Assembly (NCBI GenBank): GCA_947579665.1
Contig: OX388352.1
Location: forward strand, 36,946,216 to 37,010,215
Length of the DNA: 64,000 bases
Source of the DNA: Sympetrum striolatum
Lineage: Eukaryota; Arthropoda; Insecta; Odonata; Libellulidae
Reading direction: 5' to 3'
Numbering within the stretch: the stretch's first letter is position 1; the number at the start of each line of letters is the position of its first letter. Positions 33,079 to 44,839 of this stretch are shown piece by piece. The position numbers were made by a program, and so were the translations under genes. The notes under the pieces are model-generated. The model was not told the origin of the DNA and made no database searches. It saw only the letters and a program-made list of their open reading frames with translations.

Positions 33079-35099
33079 ATCAAAATTTGTACCGGCTAGG
33101 GGAACCCCTGGTAAATGGGGATTTAACGAACGGATTCGCACGATTAACAGGGCACGTTTTTAGCTTAAAAATAGTGGACACCTGTCCTGTCTAATTAACT
33201 CCATAGACTTTTGTTTATTTAAAAATAGCAACTGAATATTGGAGTTAGGCAAGCGCCCATACACGTGTACTACGCCCATACTATATGCACCTCTGCTTTA
33301 CAGGAAATTATTTTCCTTCGTTTCTTTTACTGATAACTCATAATTTTGCGATTAAATTTCACCTTGTTACCTTCCAAGCATTCTTTAATTTTAGTTAGCA
33401 TTTCTTCTAATATACATAACTTCGTACAGTGTCCTAGAATCGAAAAAAGCTAACCAAAAATGCAAAATTGGTTTTTGTTTGCGCATAGTTACTATTAGTT
33501 AGCAAAGTTACTTTTGAATAAATTCCATATACAGCCATTACTATCACTATTGAGTAAATTGCTTTGATTACTGCACATTAAAATTATAAAGGGGGTTGAA
33601 GCTGTCAGTGGAATTACTTAGTGCTAAAAGGGTGTATATTTTAATAGTGGGCGAAAACATCAAATTAAAGATTTAAAACTACATTCTTATGGACAAGTTC
33701 AAACAGTTAAATGGGTGGGAGAATAGACTGGCTAATACAGAGGAAAGATAATTTTTAAACGTTTCTGTTTTAAAACAATTGTGTGTTTTCCAAAGATGTT
33801 CTAAACAAAAAATGCCATAGTAACTTAGTTAGTTTTTTGTGCTGTACATGATGTAGGAAATATTTTTGTTTTAAATATCACCTAAATAATTGAAAAAAAA
33901 ATAAATATTTAACGAAAGCTTGAAATATTTTATGCAATGAAATATCCTTCATCTTTAGTAATAATTAAGGAAAACCTACAATAAATTATTCCCTAATTTT
34001 GAAGTATGGAATTCCAGTATTACCACAGTTTATAGCTATCGGGGCAGATGTCAGGAATAGTGGAATAAAAATTCCATCGGCAAAGGCAGTTTTCCTATCT
34101 GTTAAGAAGGTAAAGGCACTCATACACATATTCGTGTGTGTGGGAAGAACACAGTTGAACTTAAAAATTTAAAAGAAAGCTATGGTAATATCCGTGAGCA
34201 GATTTTTATGGAAGATCGAACCAGTGACACTTAGGCTCGATATTTAGGACTTGATAGTTGATGCCCACACCGATAAGGATGCATACTTGTAAATGGTGCT
34301 TGCGGTTTTTACTAAGAATTTACAGTTGAAATGCTGCTGATAACCTACGGAATATGACAGATGCAAAGATTCTGATGTCTGGCAATTTGTTACATAGAGT
34401 ATGCAAATATCCAACTGTGACCATTGAAATCAAGTGTTATGAAGGGTGCAGGTTTATAACATGGCGTTGTGCTCTTTCGATGCATTTCTTCTAATGGGTT
34501 CAGCATCGTTTTGAACTTAAAGAATTCTGCAAAAAATCTATGACCTGTATTTTTCGCAACATTAGGTCAACTTTAACCCCTTATATAATTTGAATATAAA
34601 GGAATAAAAGTAATTTAATCAATAGTGATATTAATGGCTGAATACGGAATTTATTTCGCAGTAACTATGAGAAGTGACAAAGTTCGTGCAAACAAAAACC
34701 AATTTAGTATTTTTAGCCTGCTATATTTCGATTCTAGCCCACTGTAAGAAGTTATGTTAGAAAAAAATAACTAAAATTAAAGGATGCTTGGAAGGTAACA
34801 AGATAAAATTTAATCGCATAAATATAAGTTATCAGTAAAAGAAATGAAAGAAAATAATTTCCTATTATAGTCTATATAGTCTAGGTCCATAGGCATAGGT
34901 CTATATAGTAATACACGTGTATGGGCGGTTGTCTAACTCCGATATTCAGTTGCTATTTTACATAAAGAAAAGGCTATTGAGTTAAGTAGATAGGACAGGT
35001 GTCCATTATTTTTAAGCTAAGAACGTGCCCTGAAAGAATCGTGCGAATCCGTCAGTTAATTTCCCACTTACCTACCGTGTTTTCCCCTAGTCGGTACAA
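33079..35099. mobile_element. Fold-back element with about 0.5 kb inverted arms
   Basis: The left arm (about 33088-33604) and the right arm (about 34565-35099) are inverted copies of each other. Shared blocks are GTACCGGCTAGGGGAA (GTACCGACTAGGGGAA inverted on the right), ACGGATTCGCACGATT, AATAGTGGACACCTGTCCT, ATAGCAACTGAATATTGGAG, CCCATACACGTGTA and CCTAGAATCGAAAAAAGCTA-like sequence. About 0.96 kb of non-coding sequence lies between them. A direct repeat, AATTTCATTTC, occurs at 33068-33078 and 35100-35110 and could be an 11 bp target duplication. It abuts the right arm but is about 9 bases away from the left one, so the exact ends are uncertain. Long arms and a 9-11 bp duplication would fit a Mutator-like or Foldback-type non-autonomous element. 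Confidence 0.78.
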
Positions 35100-35271
35100 A
35101 ATTTCATTTCTCGAATTTTTTGGTATCAAGACGATGCGGGTCACCAAAATCCAGTCTCAATAATATTTGTTAGGTAAGTTAACAAGCCCAACTAGAAGAA
35201 AATGGAGGCTATGCGTATTATATTTTGCGAACAAATATCTTTTGCTTTATCTTGGGACACCCTAACGTATA

Positions 35272-37753
35272 GGGTAGGTGAGGGTGAAATGGGTCAGCGG
35301 GTGAAGCGGGTCAGGCTAAGCTTTTTCGAAAATAAAACTACATTAGTTTCGTTTTTGCGTTATCTCACTATGCGGCAGAACTTGTTCTTTACCTTGGCGT
35401 CCTAAATGACTGCGTTGTAGCCACGGCGTTCTCAGACTGCATGTGTAAAAAATCACGAAGATTCAACCACATCTCCTAACTGGTAAGTTTTTCCAGTCAT
35501 CTAACTTGAGGGTGCATTCTTGGGGTTAATTTAGAACGATTAAATGATTCTAAAAACTTCATATTGTTGTATGCAGTCGTACGTTCCATCTACTTTTCAA
35601 TGCGAGCAGGCGGGGCTTAGCAGGCATTGCCACATTTTGTATTTTTAATTTTTTTGCAAATGTGCATGAGTGGGTGAAGCGGGTCAGGTATGGGAGGGTG
35701 AAGAGGGTCAATTTCATTGATGATAATTTTGGGCTAGAAACTAATTACATTATGTTAATATAAACTGATTACTAAGTATTATAGTATATGAATAATTATT
35801 AATCATTAAATTGTAGTAATATATACATGTAGTATTTTTTTATTGTATAAATCCTTTATAGCATCATGCCACAACATTATAAAAGGAAGGTGAACGGCGG
35901 AATGTTCATGTGGAGTATAGAGGAAATGAATGCACTTGCAGCAGTAGAAGCTGGTGTTTGGATTCGAGAAGCATCGATACGATTTTCTGTTCCATTTGGT
36001 ACCCTTCAGCGCCAAATTAAAGTTGTTAAGGAAGACAACACTCAAAGATCGATTGGTGGGCAGACCATATTTACGGAGGTGCAGGAAAAGGAACTTCTTG
36101 AGAGACTTCTATACCTGGAGTCGAAAGGATTTCCATTGACACCACAAGACGACCACAAGGCTGCCGTAAAGCTTGCCGGAGAAAAAAGATTGCTCATGAA
36201 TTCAATGTCGCGAAAAAGGAAGCCGGTAAGGATTGGCTAAACAGCTTCATCAAGAGACACTGACAGAAACTGTCGCTGCGTAAGCCTTTCCATGGCACGA
36301 GCAAACGGATTGAGGCGGGAGGGATTAAAAAATTTCTATGACGTACTGCAAACTGACGTTGAAGAGTTAAACTTGCAGAACCGACCTCAATCAATTTACA
36401 ACATGTACGAGACTGCACTGCCCATCAACAATCCACCGCTACCAAAAATTTTGGCCTGTAAAGGTTAAAGGGACATTCACATAGTTACGTGCAAAGAACA
36501 AGGTGAGAATGTAACTGTGATAGCAAGCTGCAGTGCATTCGGCTCATTTGTCCCTCCGGGTGTTATTTTCAAGGGGAAGCGTAAGAAGGCTGAGTTTGAA
36601 CGACACATGCCACCGTCCACTGCGGTGTACATGTCAGAGAGTGGATGGATTAACGAAAACATCTACCTCGCCTGGCTGAAACATTTTGCCAAGCAATGTT
36701 ATCAGGACATGTTCTGCTTATTCTCGAAGGTCATGTGTCACAGGTTAAGTTGCTCGATGTTCGACAGGGAAAATCAAATCACCATGCTGTGTCTGCCAAG
36801 CCACACAACGCACGAACTCCAGCCATTGAAATCCAGGTACAGTGCAGCTGCAAATCAGTGGGTTTTTTCAAATCCATCAAGAGCTATTCAAAAAGGGCAA
36901 TTTTGGAGAAATCATTTCTCAAGCTTGGATGCAGTCCACAACGGTGTCCACGGCAGTCAATGGCTTTAGAGCCACAGGAGTGTTCCCGGTCAACCGTTTT
37001 GCAGTGACTGACGACAAACTCGCAAAAGCTGTTGAACCCGTGGAATGTGGTCCTATTCCACAACAGCCTCAAGACACCCAAACATGTCAAGAATCGACTC
37101 GAGTGAGAATATGCTCTCCTTCATCTATGAAGATCTCTGTGAAAAGAAAAGGCCCTGGAAGGTTGACAAGAAGCTGAAGTGCTTAAGTCGCCGCAGCATA
37201 TTGCCTCTCTCGGCAACAGCAAGTCTGGTGAATCTGAACTGGACAAAAGAAGAAAAGTGAGCCTCGAAAAAAACCTACCAGCATCTCCAAATGGGCCTGC
37301 AGATGGCAATGAAGACAACTGTGGGTTTTGTGGCAGGTACTTTTACACGGCAACCTCCAGCGAGTATAAAAACTGGATTCAGTGCATCATGTGCAATGTA
37401 TGGTTCCATGAGGTGTGTGTTGGAGCCTCAGGGAAATCTTCTTTTACTAGAGGGAAGTGTTTATAGAAACATTTTTGATTTTTTGTTTTCAAAAACATTT
37501 TATTTTGCTGGAATCACAGTAGTTTTCTAATGACCCACTTCACCCTCCTGTTGTGGGTGAAGTGGGTCAGAGGTGGGGTTCCACCTTAATATTTTTCAAA
37601 AATTTATTTACCAATATATCTTGATCTTACTTCTCATACATATACATATGATTGATATCTACTGAATAAAAATTTTATTCAGCTTATTATATGTTTGCAT
37701 ATTTTTTTATTCTTAAAACTATTTGAACTGACCCGCTTCACCCTCACCTACCC
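35272..37753 (+). mobile_element. pogo-type transposon with PHD-tailed transposase
   Basis: The element is 2482 bp. The ends are about 25 bp inverted repeats (GGGTAGGTGAGGGTGAA then GGGTCAG after two differing bases), with TA on both sides. GGGTGAAGCGGGTCAG-type repeats recur inside both ends (near 35297, 35671, 35693, and inverted near 37537-37570). It carries one transposase pseudogene. It is a different family from the element at 10.47 kb but has the same protein architecture. Confidence 0.92.
35866..37466 (+). pseudogene. pogo transposase pseudogene with PHD-type finger
   Basis: It starts at an ATG as MPQHYKRK, with a helix-turn-helix region (EEMNALAAVEAG, IREASIRFSVPFGTLQRQIK) typical of the pogo/CENP-B-like N terminus. 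The first catalytic motif reads NMYETALP near 36405 where NVDETG is expected, so Asp has become Tyr. The second reads LILEGH near 36720 instead of LLLDGH, and the third reads LQPLKS instead of LQPLD. NGFRATGVFPVNRFAVTDD near 36960-37020 is the usual C-terminal block. The tail near 37320-37460 has CGFCGRYF, WIQCIMCNVWFHEVC and KC, a PHD-like zinc finger. Frameshifts and stops occur throughout. It would have been a cut-and-paste transposase and is now inactive. Confidence 0.9.
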
Positions 37754-37755
37754 TA

Positions 37756-38059
37756 TTTATATATTGTGGGAATGATTCAGAAAAAGATTTGGTTTAACGA
37801 CTAATCATAATGATTTATCTGTAGGAATTAATTATTAATGAAATTTTTCGCAAAACTGAATTTGAAAGGAGCAAGACTAGCTTCGGTCAAGTATGTTTGA
37901 ATTTTCAGGTAGCCAAGATTCAGTGAATAGATTTCATCAAACTGAGCCCAATTTATAAAACGTGGATATTTGGATGCGGTGATTTTAGTTATTTCTATGT
38001 AACTCATTTGCTCCAAAGAAATAGTTAATACTGAAACCAATGTTACTACGTAGATTCCT
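37756..38059. other. Leader of the tandem array, no gene
   Basis: From about 37970 it matches the pre-H blocks of the array monomers (GATGCGGTGATTTTAGTTATT, GTAACTCATTTGCTCCAAAG, GAAATAGTTAATACTGA). No coding sequence is seen. Confidence 0.5.
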
Positions 38060-38067
38060 GGAATGAA

Positions 38068-38130
38068 AACTGACCTACCCTGACTCCAGATCCTGTTGAG
38101 TACGATTCCCTTCCGAAGGTGAGACCGAAA
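38068..38130 (+). repeat. H5 module
   Basis: TGACCTACCCTGACTCCAGA, TCCTGTTGAGTACGATTCCC and TTCCGAAGGTGAGACCG. The 3' half of the stem is kept and the 5' half has changed. Confidence 0.7.
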
Positions 38131-38392
38131 AATAAAAGTTCTAATTCCCATGGAGGTGAGATTCGAATTTGTATCACGGATAAGCCTAATTTGTAGACAA
38201 AAATGGCCGATGGGGTACCAAGGGAGATACGATGATCACTGTTTCATAACGTTTCATACACCAATTTACTGTCTAGAGGTGATTTACGATGAGTGAAGTG
38301 CTGCGTTTTTGAAGCTATTTGAAACTATAAGACGCCATTACTCTCCCAATCAATAGTTAGAGATTATAAAAAAGTATTTTGAAACATTTTTC

Positions 38393-38671
38393 ATGCTATA
38401 TAAATGCCCAGGAATCAATAACAAGAAACTTCAAAATTTAGCTGATGATTCGTACAAGATTTCGTTAAAAGCTGTTCAGCGTACTGTTAACGGCTTTTTT
38501 GCGCCTCAAATATTGAAATTAGGCATCCACTCTAGGTGGCTGCAGCTTTTAAAAGACACAGTTAAGAAGTCGATAACGGAGCATTCGAACTCTGATGATG
38601 GTAAAATTAACTTTCATTCCGGTATTCTCTCGCATTGTTTCCAAAGAACCTTGTGTACTGACTTCTACTAA
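38393..38671 (+). repeat. Array monomer that has lost its P block
   Basis: The TATA-like leader (CATGCTATATAAATGCCCAGG) runs within about 30 bases into the post-exon block (GCTGATGATTCGTACAAG). The promoter-like and exon-like parts are therefore deleted. H5 and H6 are consequently only about 0.8 kb apart. The 92-codon frame here is a by-product. Confidence 0.7.
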
Positions 38672-38849
38672 CTGCATGTATAATAATACTTTGTGGAAAT
38701 GCTTAATAAAATGATAAGGTCCGTCATATTATGAAAATCAATCGATTTATAACCGGTGGATCTTTGTTTGGGATGGTTTCACTTACCATTATGTAATTCA
38801 TTTGGTCCGAAGAAATTTTTAAGGCTAAGACAAATGTAAGGAATGTAGC

Positions 38850-38916
38850 AGGAATAAAAGATGTCCTACTCCCAACAAAAACCTGTTGAGTATGACTCAC
38901 ATTCGAAGGTGAGACC
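38850..38916 (+). repeat. H6 module
   Basis: GTCCTACTCCCAACAAAAAC, CTGTTGAGTATGACTCACATT and CGAAGGTGAGACCG. Confidence 0.7.
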
Positions 38917-39205
38917 GATAATACACATATCCAATGCCATGGACGTAGGATTCAAACCAATATCACGGATAAGCCGAATTTCTACATAAAAATGGGCGAA
39001 AGGGTACTGTGCAATGTATATAAACCAATTCTGCATAACGTATTTTGAACGAATTTCCCATCTATAGATGATGTGCGATGAGTGAAGTTTTGTTTTTGAA
39101 CCTACCAAAGACACCATAACCCTCCCACTAAATAATTAGAAATCATATAAAAGTGTTATTTTTAGATTTTTCATGCTAGATAAGTGCCCAGGGATCAATA
39201 CCAAG

Positions 39206-39540
39206 GCGATATTCCCCCATCACCTAATGTTTTCAACCCCCTCCCCATCCCTATGGGCACCTGATGGTCGCACGCAGCGATTCCTCATTGGAGATTCAGG
39301 AAATAACTGGGTGACGCACGCGTATAGTCATGGCGAACCCCCATACCATCCTACTTTTCCTTGATGATTTTTTTTCCGAGAGGTCAAATTACTGCACATG
39401 CGTTTGCTACTAAAAAGCAAGCAGTCATCGTTCAAACTTCGAAGAGAGGGGATGATAGTGCAATTTGGCTGCTTCGTCTGGGACCGCCCTTAGCTTCACC
39501 TCAAGGTCACCGCTTCCGACTTCTGCACAAGGTAGGATAT
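39206..39540 (+). repeat. P6 module (type A)
   Basis: It starts at CCCCCATCACCTAATGT with a CCCTATGGGCACCTGATGG block, CTCATTGG, then TGACGCACGCGTATAG, TACTGCACATGCGTTTGC, TCAAGGTCACC and the end GCACAAGGTAGGAT (GT at 39532-39533). Confidence 0.75.
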
Positions 39541-40054
39541 AACAAAACAATTTTTACTGATATAACTGGAAACTCTTATGGCAGGAAATCGGGTTTTGTC
39601 ACTCATCCCTCGAGAAAGTTCGAAGCCTAGCTGCTGATTCATATACATATTTGTTAGAAGATGTTCAGCGAGCTGTTGACGGATTTTTGAGCCACACATA
39701 TCGAAATTAGGCATCCATTTTAGGAATCTGCAGCTATTAAAAGATACAGTTATGAAGACATGAATTGAAAAATTGGACTTTGAAGATTGTAAAATCAACT
39801 TTCCTCACGGAAAATAAAATATTCTCTCGCGTTGTTACCAAATAACCTTTTGTATTGACTTCTTGTAACTGCTTTTATTTTAATCTTATCTCGAACATAC
39901 TGACGAACTGGTGTTGCATCACCTTATCATACTGAATTCAATTCATAATATTTGGATCTTTGGATGAGGTGATTTTTGTGATTTCTATTTAATTCATTTG
40001 TTCCAAAGAAATAGTTAAGACAGAGACAAATGTGACTGCGTAGATTGCAATAAT

Positions 40055-40122
40055 GGAAAATGACCTAACCTTAGTCGAGAACCTGTTGAGTACGATTCCC
40101 TTTCGAAGGTGAGACCGATAAA
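40055..40122 (+). repeat. H7 module
   Basis: TGACCTAACCTTAGTCGAGA, ACCTGTTGAGTACGATTCCC, TTTCGAAGGTGAGACCG. Confidence 0.75.
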
Positions 40123-40409
40123 GAAAAATTTCAATGCCTATGAGAGTTGGATTCAAATTTGTATCACGGATAAGCCAAATTCGTAAATGAAAATGGCGGA
40201 AAGGGTACAGGGGAAGTTATAATGACCACATTTTATAACGTTTCTTACACGGATTTACTCTATAAATGTGATTTACGATGAGTGAAGTTATCAATTTTTG
40301 AAACTACTAAAGACGCCATAACCCTCTCACTATAAAATCTTAAATCATATAAAAAGTTTCATTTATACATTTTTAATGCTGTATAAATGCCCAAAGATCA
40401 ATACAAAGA

Positions 40410-40740
40410 TGATATTCCCCCATCACCTAATTTTCTCGCCCCCCCATCCCCATGGGCACCTGATGGTCGCAGGTAGCCATTTCTGATTGGATATTCAGCA
40501 AAATTCTAGGTGACGCACGCGTATGATCACGACGGTCCCCCATACCATACTTAACTTCCTAAATTTTTTTTTGCCATGAGGTAACATTGCTGCACATGCG
40601 TTTGGAACTAGAAAGCGAGCAGTTGTCAATCAAACTTCGAAGAGAGGGGAGGATAGTGCAACTGGGCTGCGTCGTCCGGAACCAACCTTAGCTTTACCTC
40701 AAGGTCACCGCTTCCGACTTCTGCACAAGGTAGGATAAAA
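40410..40740 (+). repeat. P7 module (type B)
   Basis: CTGATTGG at 40483-40490, TGACGCAC at 40511-40518, GCTGCACATGCGTTTGG, TCAAGGTCA at 40699 and end GCACAAGGTAGGATAA (GT at 40730-40731). Confidence 0.78.
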
Positions 40741-41249
40741 TAGAGTATCTTTTACTGACATAACTGGAGACTCTTATGACAGGAAATCCGTATTTATCAC
40801 TCATCTATTGAAAAAGGTTAAAATTAAGCTGATGATTCGCATCAGATTTCGTAAGAAGTTGTTAAATTTACTGTCAATGGATTATTTCACCACAAAATTG
40901 GAAATTGGGCATTCATTTTAGGCATCTTCAGCTTTTTATAGATATGGTTAGGAATAAGGGAATAGAATATTCGGACTTTGGTAGCTGTAAGATCAACTTT
41001 CTTCGCAGAAAATATGGTTTTTCTCGCGTTGTAAACAAATAAACTAGTGTATTGACTAAATCTAGTTGCTTTTATTTTAATACTATCACGAAATGGTTGA
41101 AGAAATTATAATTTGCGTCATCTTATCGTACTCAATTCAATTTCCAACATTTGAGTCTTTTGATGCGGTGATTTAAGTTATTTCATTGTAATTCGCTTTT
41201 TCCAAAGAAATAGTTACGATTGAAACAAATGTGACTACATAGATTGTAA

Positions 41250-41322
41250 TGGAGTATGACCTTCCCTTAACCGAAAAGCCTGTTGAGTATGACTCCATTT
41301 CGAGGGTGATGCCGATAAATAA
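41250..41322 (+). repeat. H8 module
   Basis: ATGACCTTCCCTTAACCGAA, AAGCCTGTTGAGTATGACTC, CATTTCGAGGGTGATGCCG. Confidence 0.75.
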
Positions 41323-41602
41323 CAATTCCAATGACCATGGTGATGGGTTTGAAATTACATCACGGATAAGCCGAATTTTTGCATGAAAATGGCCAAAGTG
41401 ATTTCAAGGAAGCTAAAAAGTCCACTATTTATTACCTTTTTGCACGAATTTACTTTCTATAGGTAATTTACGTTGAGAGATGTTCTGTATTTTTTAAACA
41501 AAAAAAAGACGCCATAACCCTCCCACTAATTAGTTAGAAATCATGAAAAGTGTTTTTATATGTTTTTCATGCTACATAAATGCTCATGGATCAATAACGA
41601 GA

Positions 41603-41935
41603 CGATATTCCCCCATCACCTACTATTCTCACCCCCCTCCATCCCTATGGGCACCTGATGGTCGCATGCAGCCTATCCTGATTGGGGATTCAGTGAATTT
41701 CTGGGTGACGCACGCGTATGATCATGGCCGACCCCCACACCATCCTACTTTTCCTTGATAATTTTTTTTCCAAGAGGAAAAATTACTGCACATGCGTTTG
41801 CTACCAAAAAGCTAGCAGTCATCGTTCAAACTTCGAAGAGAGGGGGTGATAGTGCAATTTGGCTGCTTCGTCTGGAACCGCCCTTAGCTTTACCTCAAGG
41901 TCACCGCTTCCAACTTCTGCACAAGGTAGGATATA
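41603..41935 (+). repeat. P8 module (type A)
   Basis: CTGATTGG at 41678-41685, TGACGCAC at 41706-41713, ACTGCACATGCGTTTGC, TCAAGGTCA at 41895 and end GCACAAGGTAGGAT (GT at 41926-41927). Confidence 0.78.
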
Positions 41936-42449
41936 ACAAAACAATTTTTACTGATATAACTGGAAACTCTTATCACATGAAAGCGGGTTTTGTATCTCAT
42001 CCTTCGAGAAAGTTCGAAGTTTAGCTGCTGATTCATATAACAATTTGTTAGAAGCTGTTCAGGGAGCTGCTGACGGATTTTTGAGCCACACATATCGAAA
42101 TTAGGCATCCATTTTAGGAATCTGCAGCTATTAAAAGATACAGTTATGAAGACATGAATGGAAAAATTGGACTTTGAAGATTGTAAAATCAACTTTCTTC
42201 ACGGAAAATAAAATATTCTCTCGCGTTGTTACCAAATAACCTGTTGTATTGACTTCATGAAACTGCTTTTATTTTAATCTTATCTCGAAATTGCTGACGA
42301 ACTGGTGTTGCGTCACCATATCATACTGAATTTAATTCATAATATTTGGATCTTTGGATGAGGTGATTTTTGTGATTTCTATTTAATTTATTTTTTCCAA
42401 AGAAATAGTTAAGACAGAGACAAATGTGACTGCGTAGATTGCAATAATG

Positions 42450-42520
42450 GAAAATGACCTACCCTTAGTCGAGAACCTGTTGAGTACGATTCCCTTGCGA
42501 AGGTGAGACCGATAAAGAAA
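42450..42520 (+). repeat. H9 module
   Basis: TGACCTACCCTTAGTCGAGA, ACCTGTTGAGTACGATTCCC, TTGCGAAGGTGAGACCG. Confidence 0.75.
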
Positions 42521-42799
42521 AATTTCAATGCCAAGGGGGTTGGATTCAAATTTGTACTACGGATAAGCCAAATTCGTAAATGAAAATGGCGGAAAGGGTA
42601 CAGGGGAAGTTATAATGACCACATTTTATAACGTTTCTTACACGGATTTTCTCTATAAATGTGATTTACGATGAGTGAAGTTATAAAATTTTGAAACTAC
42701 TAAAGACGCCATAACCCTCTCACTATAAAATCTTAAATCATATAAAAAGTCTCATTTATACATTTTTAATGCTGTATAAATGCCCAAAGATCAATACCG

Positions 42800-43135
42800 A
42801 GACGATATTCCCCCATCACCTAATTTTCTCACCCCCCCCCCATCCCCATAAGCACCTGATGGTCGCAGGTAGCCATTTCTGATTGGATATTCAGCAAAAT
42901 TCTAGGTGACGCACGCGTATGATCACGACGGTCCCCCATACCATACTTAACTTCCTAAATTTTTTTTGCCATGAGGTAACATTGCTGCACATGCGTTTGG
43001 GACTAGAAAGCGAGCAGTTGTCAATCAAACTTCGAAGAGAGGGGAGGATAGTGCAACTGGGCTGCGTCGTCCGGAACCAACCTTAGCTTTACCTCAAGGT
43101 CACCGCTTCCGACTTCTGCACAAGGTAGGATAAAA
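42800..43135 (+). repeat. P9 module (type B)
   Basis: Nearly identical to P7, including CTGATTGGATATTCAGC, GGTGACGCACGCGTATGATC, GCTGCACATGCGTTTGG, TCAAGGTCA at 43094 and the end GCACAAGGTAGGATAA (GT at 43125-43126). Confidence 0.78.
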
Positions 43136-43647
43136 TAGAGTATCTTTTACTGACATAACTGGAGACTCTTATGACAGGAAATCCGTTTTTGTCGCTCATC
43201 TATGGAAAAAGGTTAAAATTAAGCTAATGATTCGCATCAGATTTCGTAAGAAGTTGTTAAGTTCACTGTAAATGGATTATTTCACCACAAAATTGGAAAT
43301 TAGGCATTCATTTTAGGCATCTTCAGCATTTTATAGATATGGTTAGGAAGAAGGGAATAGAATATTCGGACTTTGGTAGCTGTAAGATCAACTTTCTTCG
43401 CAGAAAATATGGTTTTTCTCGCGTTGTAAACAAATAAACTAGTGTATTGACTAAATCTAGTTGCTTGTATTTTAATACTATCACAAAATGGTTGAAGAAA
43501 TTATAATTTTCGTCATCTTATCGTACTCAATTCAATTTCCAACATTTGAGTCTTTTGATGCGGTGATTTAAGTCATTTCAATGTAATTCGTTTTTTCCAA
43601 AGAAATAGTTACGATTGAAACAAATGTGACTACATAGATTGTAATGG

Positions 43648-43715
43648 AGTATGACCTTCCCTTAACCGAAAAACCTGTTGAGTATGGCTCCATTTCGAGG
43701 GTGATACCGATAAAT
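43648..43715 (+). repeat. H10 module
   Basis: Near-copy of H8: ACCTTCCCTTAACCGAAAAA, CCTGTTGAGTATGGCTCC, TTTCGAGGGTGATACCG. Confidence 0.75.
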
Positions 43716-43996
43716 AACAATTCCAATGACCATGGTGATGGGTTTGAAATTACATCACGGATAAGCCGAATTTTTGCATGAAAATGGCCAAAGTGATTTC
43801 AAGGAAGCAAAAAGTCCACTATTTATAACCTTTTTGCACGAATTTACTTTCTATAGGTAATTTATGTTGAGAGATGTTCTGTATTTTTTAAACAAAAAAA
43901 AGACGCCATAACCCTCCAACTAATTAGTTAGAAATCATGAAAAGTGTTTTTATATGTTTTTCATGCTACATAAATGCTCATGGATCAATAACGAGA

Positions 43997-44330
43997 CGAT
44001 ATTCCCCCATCACCTACTATTCTCACCCCCCTCCATCCCTATGGGCACCTGATGGTCGCATGCAGCCTATCCTGATTGGGGATTCAGTGAATTTCTGGGT
44101 GACGCACGCGTATGATCATGGCCAACCCCCACACCATCCTACTTTTCCTTGATAATTTTTTTTCCAAGAGGAAAAATTACTGCACATGCGTTTGCTACTA
44201 AAAAGCTAGCAGTCATCGTTCAAACTTCGAAGAGAGGGGATGATAGTGCAATTTGGCTGCTTCGTCTGGAACCGCCCTTAGCTTTACCTCAAGGTCACCG
44301 CTTCCGACTTCTGCACAAGGTAGGATATAA
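43997..44330 (+). repeat. P10 module (type A)
   Basis: Nearly identical to P8 at a distance of 2394 bases, with TCAAGGTCA at 44289 and end GCACAAGGTAGGAT (GT at 44320-44321). Confidence 0.78.
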
Positions 44331-44839
44331 CAAAACAATTTTTACTGATATAACTGGAAACTCTTATCACATGAAAGCGGGTTTTGTCTCTCATCCTTCG
44401 AGAAAGTTCGAAGTTTAGCTGCTGATTCATATAAGAATTTGGTAGAAGCTATTCAGTGCACTTTAAACGGAATTTTGCATCGCACATATTGAATTTAGAC
44501 ACCCATTTTAGCATCTGCAGCTTTTACAAGAACCTTTAATAAGGCGAGAATTGAACAATTGGACTTTGATGAATGTACAATTACCTTTCATCGCGGAAAC
44601 TTAAGTATTTTATCGCATCGTTGCCGAATAATCTTGTGTATTGACTTCTACTCAATGCACTTACATTAATATTTTGTAGAAACAGTTTATGAAATGATTG
44701 GAGGAATCATATAGTACTGAATTTGATGTATAACTTATGGATCATTATCTTGGATAATTTTAGTTAATCTTATGTGATTATTTTGTTCAAAAGAATTAGC
44801 TAAGGCTGAGGCAAATGTGGCTGCGTAGATCGCAAGAAT

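Larger units (their letters stand above)
39206..44435 (+). repeat. 2394 bp higher-order repeat, about 2.2 copies
   Basis: Two monomer types, A (TCCTCATTGG or TCCTGATTGG and the ATTTTTTTTCC block) and B (TTTCTGATTGGATATTCAG and GCCATGAGGTAAC), alternate A-B-A-B-A. Equivalent positions in the three A monomers are 2394 bases apart both times (39361, 41755, 44149). By eye, the second and third A monomers differ at only about five positions in 460, and the two B monomers are nearly identical. The similarity ends abruptly near 44435. This is recent homogenisation by unequal exchange or conversion. Confidence 0.9.

Noticed and set aside
38141..38185. GGATTCGAA-type and GATTCAAATTTG blocks near the H modules resembling the B box of a tRNA or SINE
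   Set aside because: No A box at the right distance and no cloverleaf can be drawn on either strand. The block varies freely among monomers.
39361..44418. An 89-codon frame (starting MIIFFPRG) repeated at 39361, 41755 and 44149, with the same frame partly open in the type B monomers
   Set aside because: Between type A and type B most base changes in this frame alter the residue, and the older P copies have stops or indels in it. That is not the pattern of a protein under constraint. It is open because the copies are recent duplicates.
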